Positions 60,052 to 64,000 of a stretch of 64,000 nucleotides of DNA are shown piece by piece. Made by a program: the position numbers and the translations under genes. The notes under the pieces were generated by a model, which did not search any database, was not told the origin of the DNA, and saw only the letters and a program-made list of their open reading frames with translations. How positions within the stretch are numbered: the stretch's first letter is position 1; each line of letters starts with the position of its first letter. The DNA comes from Primulina eburnea (taxonomy: Eukaryota > Streptophyta > Magnoliopsida > Lamiales > Gesneriaceae): assembly GCF_022965805.1 (NCBI RefSeq), contig NW_027331239.1, positions 186,001 through 250,000 of the forward strand, read 5' to 3'.

Positions 60052-62232
60052 TGTAATGCCCGGGAATTATAGGATTGTTGAACCAAGATTATTAATCTTC
60101 ATTAACGGGAGACTCGGAAGATACGAGAATGCATGACATGCAATGAGGGAAGGAAAGACTTGAGAAACCAGGTGTGGCATGATCAGAAAACTAGAATTTA
60201 GAAGTTTGCACAACCGCACCCGCGGTGCTAGCACGACCGCCCCCGCGGTGTGTGTGCAGAAAATGTAGTGCAAAGCCCGTAGCCACACCGCACCTGCGGT
60301 ATTAGATGGAGCGCACCCGCGCTGAGGACACCGCACCCGCGGTCTTGTAGGCAGCGCACCCGCGGTCTTTGCTTCGAACATTTTGGATATTGATCACCGC
60401 TTGAGCGCACCCGCGCTGCTACGCTCACCGCACCCGCGGTCATGCGTGTTACATGAAGAAATAAGCCACGTTTCCCAACTTTTGCATGCAATATATATAG
60501 ATGAAGGACGCGTGGTTTCTCTTAGAATTTCAGAAAAAGGGGCGAGGCTTTGGAGAGAAATATCCTTACGCCTTTTGTGAGAAATCCGGGTATTAGAATT
60601 CGAAGCTGAACGCAGCAGCGTGTTCCTCTCGACACGAGCTACACAAGGACGTAAGTTTCGTTACGTTTTGCGATGTTTTGAAATTAGGATGCTGTCAGAA
60701 CTGAATATGATTCAGATATGGTGTTTCTGCTGTAGTAATCATTGTATAATCGAAGACAGATTGAATAATAGATTGGTTATACAATTGTTATGATTTTCAG
60801 AAGATATTGATTGAGATTAAACACTAAATTTGTATTGTTCTTGATTGAAGAATAGAGAGATGATTATTCTTGTATGTCTGGATAGATTATTCAGTAGATA
60901 TGTGAAGTCAGATCGAAGAAAGAATACCATATGTCTGTGTTTTGTATTTCAGCATCTCTGAAGATGTATTTGTTAGATATTCATATGCTGGAAACAGATT
61001 GATCAGATTCAGATATGATTTCGATTAGATTGTGATATTATTGATATGACTCAGATTGTATCTTGTTCAGACATTGATCAGATTGTATACTGAATTGAGT
61101 ATTGATTAGAACAGATTGTGAATTGAGTTACACATTGATACAGTGTATTTATATTGTCATTTCAGATCGGATATGGACAGACTAGACTTCAAGACTTCGT
61201 CTTCCTTAGACGGGGACGACAAAGGTATAATTCATGTGATATTCGGGAAGAACCAACTCAATTGAGATCACCATTTGAGTTGCCCAATAAATCACATACT
61301 ATGTTCTTGTTTATATATTTGTTTATAGAACTTGTATTCAAATCTTGATATGCTTTGTTTACAGATCATGTTACATTGCATTAAGATGATTATGCTTGTT
61401 TCCAGATTGTGTATTCATGCATTAAGATAGGAAAGTCTGCGAGATCATCCAGACTTCTAGATGTTCGGCGATATCTCAGCTTAGGGGAAGATCACCACCC
61501 CTTTGTAGACGTGGATACAGATCAGGCCGAAGTCTATGAATAAGACGGACAGCACCTCGATTGGGAGGGTAGGTGACAGACAGTGCCGTCTTATTCACCC
61601 CGGGATCCCTAGAGTTCCAGATCGAGTCGAGTCTAGACATGATTTGATTAGGACTTCATGCTTATATGGATGTGGCTCCTAGACCATGGGACCCATCGTT
61701 ATTGCTTTCAGTGGTGCTAGCATGTTTTATGATTTAAATTGTTTATATGCATGTTTATCTGATTTGAGTTGCATGCTTAAGTTCATAGATTATGAAATAT
61801 ATTGTGTTTATACATGATCGCATGTTTTATGAATTAGTTTGTGTATATAATGCTTACCATGTTTTATACTGGGATTTATTCTCACCGGAGTTATCCGGCT
61901 GTTGTCTTGTTTTGTATGTGTGCATGACAACAGGTGGGGCTGGATCAGGGTCGAGGTGACGATGAGAGAAGACGAGTTAGCGTGGTGATTCCGGACTTGT
62001 AGCAGACTTGGTTTATTATTTGAATTTAGTAATTGAACCTTAGACTTAAGTTGTACACTATTGTACTTTTCTACTGAACTGTAGTTTTTATATAGAGATG
62101 GATATTGTTTAGATTACATTACCTTCCGCAGTTACATTTTAAAAAGAAAAATTTTTAGACCCTGTTTTATCTTAATTGATAATTAAATCCCAAAGATGAT
62201 TAAGCAGAAAGATCAGCGTCCGGGTCCCCACA
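60052..62232 (+). repeat. Element G 3' LTR
   Basis: This uninterrupted 2181-bp LTR is the partner of the split 5' LTR. U3 motifs are at 60212-60440 and the hairpin at 61533-61613. It ends CCGGGTCCCCACA, followed by target copy ATAGT and satellite. Confidence 0.95.
61533..61613 (+). other. Conserved LTR hairpin, element G 3' LTR
   Basis: This is the same structure as at 55726-55806, with one change in the outer stem (TCTATG) and changed inner pairs that still match. Confidence 0.6.
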
Positions 62233-64000
62233 ATAGTCCTAGGCATGCCATGCAACCTAACGACTTCTCTAAAGAACAAATCCGCAATGTTTGAAGCATC
62301 ATGGGTTTTATGACAAGCTATAAAATGTGCCATCTTAGAGAATCTATCCACAACAACAAAAATAGAATCCCTCCCCATCTTAGTCCTAGGCAACCCCAAA
62401 ATAAAGTCCATAGAAATGTCAATCAAAGTTCTTTTTAAGAATAGCACGCAAAAGTGTTCCCAATTTCTATTGACAACTTCAGTTTGTCCATCCGTTTGAG
62501 GATGACAAGTAGTAGAAAACAACAATTTTGTGCCAAGTTTAGCCCATAAAGTATTCCAAAATTAACTCAAGAATTTAACATCGCGACCAGAAACAATAGT
62601 CCTAGGCATGCCATGCAACCTAACGACTTCTCTAAAGAACAAATTCGCAATGTTTGAAGCGTCATGGGTTTTATGACAAGCTATAAAATGTACCATCTTA
62701 GAGAATCTATCCACAACAACAAAAATAGAATCCCTCCCCTTCTTAGTCCTAGGCAACCCCAAAATAAAGTCCATAGAAATGTCAATCCAAGTTCTTTTTA
62801 AGAATAGCACGCAAAAGTGTTCCCAAAGTTCTATTGACAACTTCAGTTTGTCCATCCGTTTGAGCATGACGAGTAGTAGAAAACAACAATTTTGTGCCAA
62901 GTTTAGCCCATAAAGTATTCCAAAAGTAACTCAAGAATTTAACATCGCGAACAGAAACAATAGTCCTAGGCATGCCATGCAACCTAACGACTTCTCTAAA
63001 GAACAAATCCGCAATGTTTGAAGCATCATGGGTTTTATGACAAGCTACAAAATGTGCCATCTTAGAGAATCTATCCACAACAACAAAAATAGAATCCCTC
63101 CCCTTCTTAGTCCTAGGCAACCCCTTAATAAAGTCCATAGAAATGTCAATCAAAGTTCTTTTTAAGAATAGCAAGCAAAAGTGTTCCCAATTTCTATTGA
63201 CAACTTCAGTTTTTCCATCCGTTTGAGGATGACAAGTAGTAGAAAACAACAATTTTGTGCCAAGTTTAGCCCATAAAGTATTCCAAAATTAACTCAAGAA
63301 TTTAACATCGCGACCAGAAACAATAGTCCTAGGCATGCCATGCAACCTAACGACTTCTCTAAAGAACAAATTCGCAATGTTTGAAGCATCATGGGTTTTA
63401 TGACAAGCTATAAAATGTACCATCTTAGAGAATCTATCCACAACAACAAAAATAGAATCCCTCCCCTTCTTAGTCCTAGGCAACCCCAAAATAAAGTCCA
63501 TAGAAATGTCAATCCAAGTTCTTTTTAAGAATAGCACGCAAAAGTGTTCCCAAAGTTCTATTGACAACTTCAGTTTGTCCATCCGTTTGAGCATGACGAG
63601 TAGTAGAAAACAACAATTTTGTGCCAAGTTTAGCCCATAAAGTATTCCAAAAGTAACTCAAGAATTTAACATCGCGACCAGAAACAATAGTCCTAGGCAT
63701 GCCATGCAACCTAACGACTTCTCTAAAGAACAAATTCGCAATGTTTGAAGCATCATGGGTTTTATGACAAGCTATAAAATGTACCATCTTAGAGAATCTA
63801 TCCACAACAACAAAAATAGAATCCCTCCCCTTCTTAGTCCTAGGCAACCCCAAAATGAAGTCCATTGAAATGTCAATCAAAGTTCTTTTTAAGAAAAGCA
63901 CGCAAAAGTGTTCCCAATTTCTATTGACAACTTCAGTTTGTCCATCCGTTTGAGGATGACAAGAAGTAGAAAACAACAATTTTGTGCAAAGTTTAGCCCA
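62233..64000 (-). repeat. Integrase-derived satellite, block 6 (~5 monomers)
   Basis: Five junctions alternate strictly between the 363-bp and 364-bp types, giving a 727-bp dimeric repeat (for example 62562-62900 against 63289-63627). The open frames of 112 and 156 codons each end in ILKKNLD-stop or at a one-base shift. The second catalytic Asp is replaced (SGRD, SVRD). The array runs off the right edge of the window. Confidence 0.92.

Larger units (their letters stand above)
45715..62232 (+). mobile_element. Element G: decayed, apparently non-autonomous LTR element containing nested F
   Basis: G lies between ATAGT at 45710-45714 and 62233-62237. Without the F insertion and its duplicated CACAA it is about 7990 bp. 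Its 5' LTR is interrupted by F. The LTRs are about 2182 and 2181 bp and differ at roughly 18 sites by eye (under 1%). Internally only gag is recognisable at length; protease, RT and integrase are remnants with many stops. The primer-binding region is replaced by satellite sequence. Near-identical LTRs around a heavily decayed interior point to mobilisation in trans. Confidence 0.92.

Overview
The window is gene-poor plant heterochromatin, almost certainly from an angiosperm. The evidence is Ty3/gypsy LTR retrotransposons with initiator-Met tRNA primer sites, polyproteins in the order gag-(protease)-RT-RNase H-integrase with a C-terminal chromodomain-like tail (Tekay/Del-like chromoviruses), and 1.6-2.2 kb LTRs. 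I found no host gene, tRNA or rRNA. The species cannot be named from sequence alone.

The host substrate is a tandem satellite of about 40 monomers of 363/364 bp. Each monomer is a fragment of a Ty3/gypsy integrase core, read on the minus strand, from a lineage different from the resident elements. It occupies 1452-6001, 13478-15482, 23258-23976, 31400-34357, 43222-45714 and 62233-64000. These blocks join seamlessly when the inserted elements are removed. The 363-bp form is 121 codons, so reading frames run through several monomers (up to 471 codons). All monomers I read have lost the second catalytic Asp of the integrase triad.

Six complete LTR elements and one truncated one interrupt the satellite. 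A (1-1451, minus) is the 5' end of a B-type element with a truncated LTR. B (6002-13477, minus, TSD AGAAT), C (15483-23257, minus, TSD TTAAC/TTAAA) and D (23977-31399, plus, TSD CATGC) form one family. E (34358-43221, plus, TSD GTTTG), F (46310-54834, plus, TSD CACAA) and G (45715-62232, plus, TSD ATAGT) form a second. F is nested in the 5' LTR of G. F has an uninterrupted 1506-residue Gag-Pol. E has a frameshift and a stop. C has one stop. G is a decayed, apparently non-autonomous element with nearly identical LTRs.

The most notable observation concerns the protease. C encodes its aspartic protease inside a 354-nt (118-codon) segment bounded by GT and AG in good splice-site context. B and D lack exactly that segment, nucleotide for nucleotide, and keep an open frame. 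D is clearly closer to C than to B, so the same precise loss seems to have happened at least twice. This fits reverse transcription of a spliced RNA in which the protease domain behaves as an exitron.

Other structure worth attention: U3 arrays of a CCGCACCCGCGG-type motif are shared by the two LTR families and replaced in E by GCGCATATGCGC palindromes. A hairpin of about 80 nt is conserved in all LTRs of E, F and G. The primer-binding region of G is replaced by satellite sequence.
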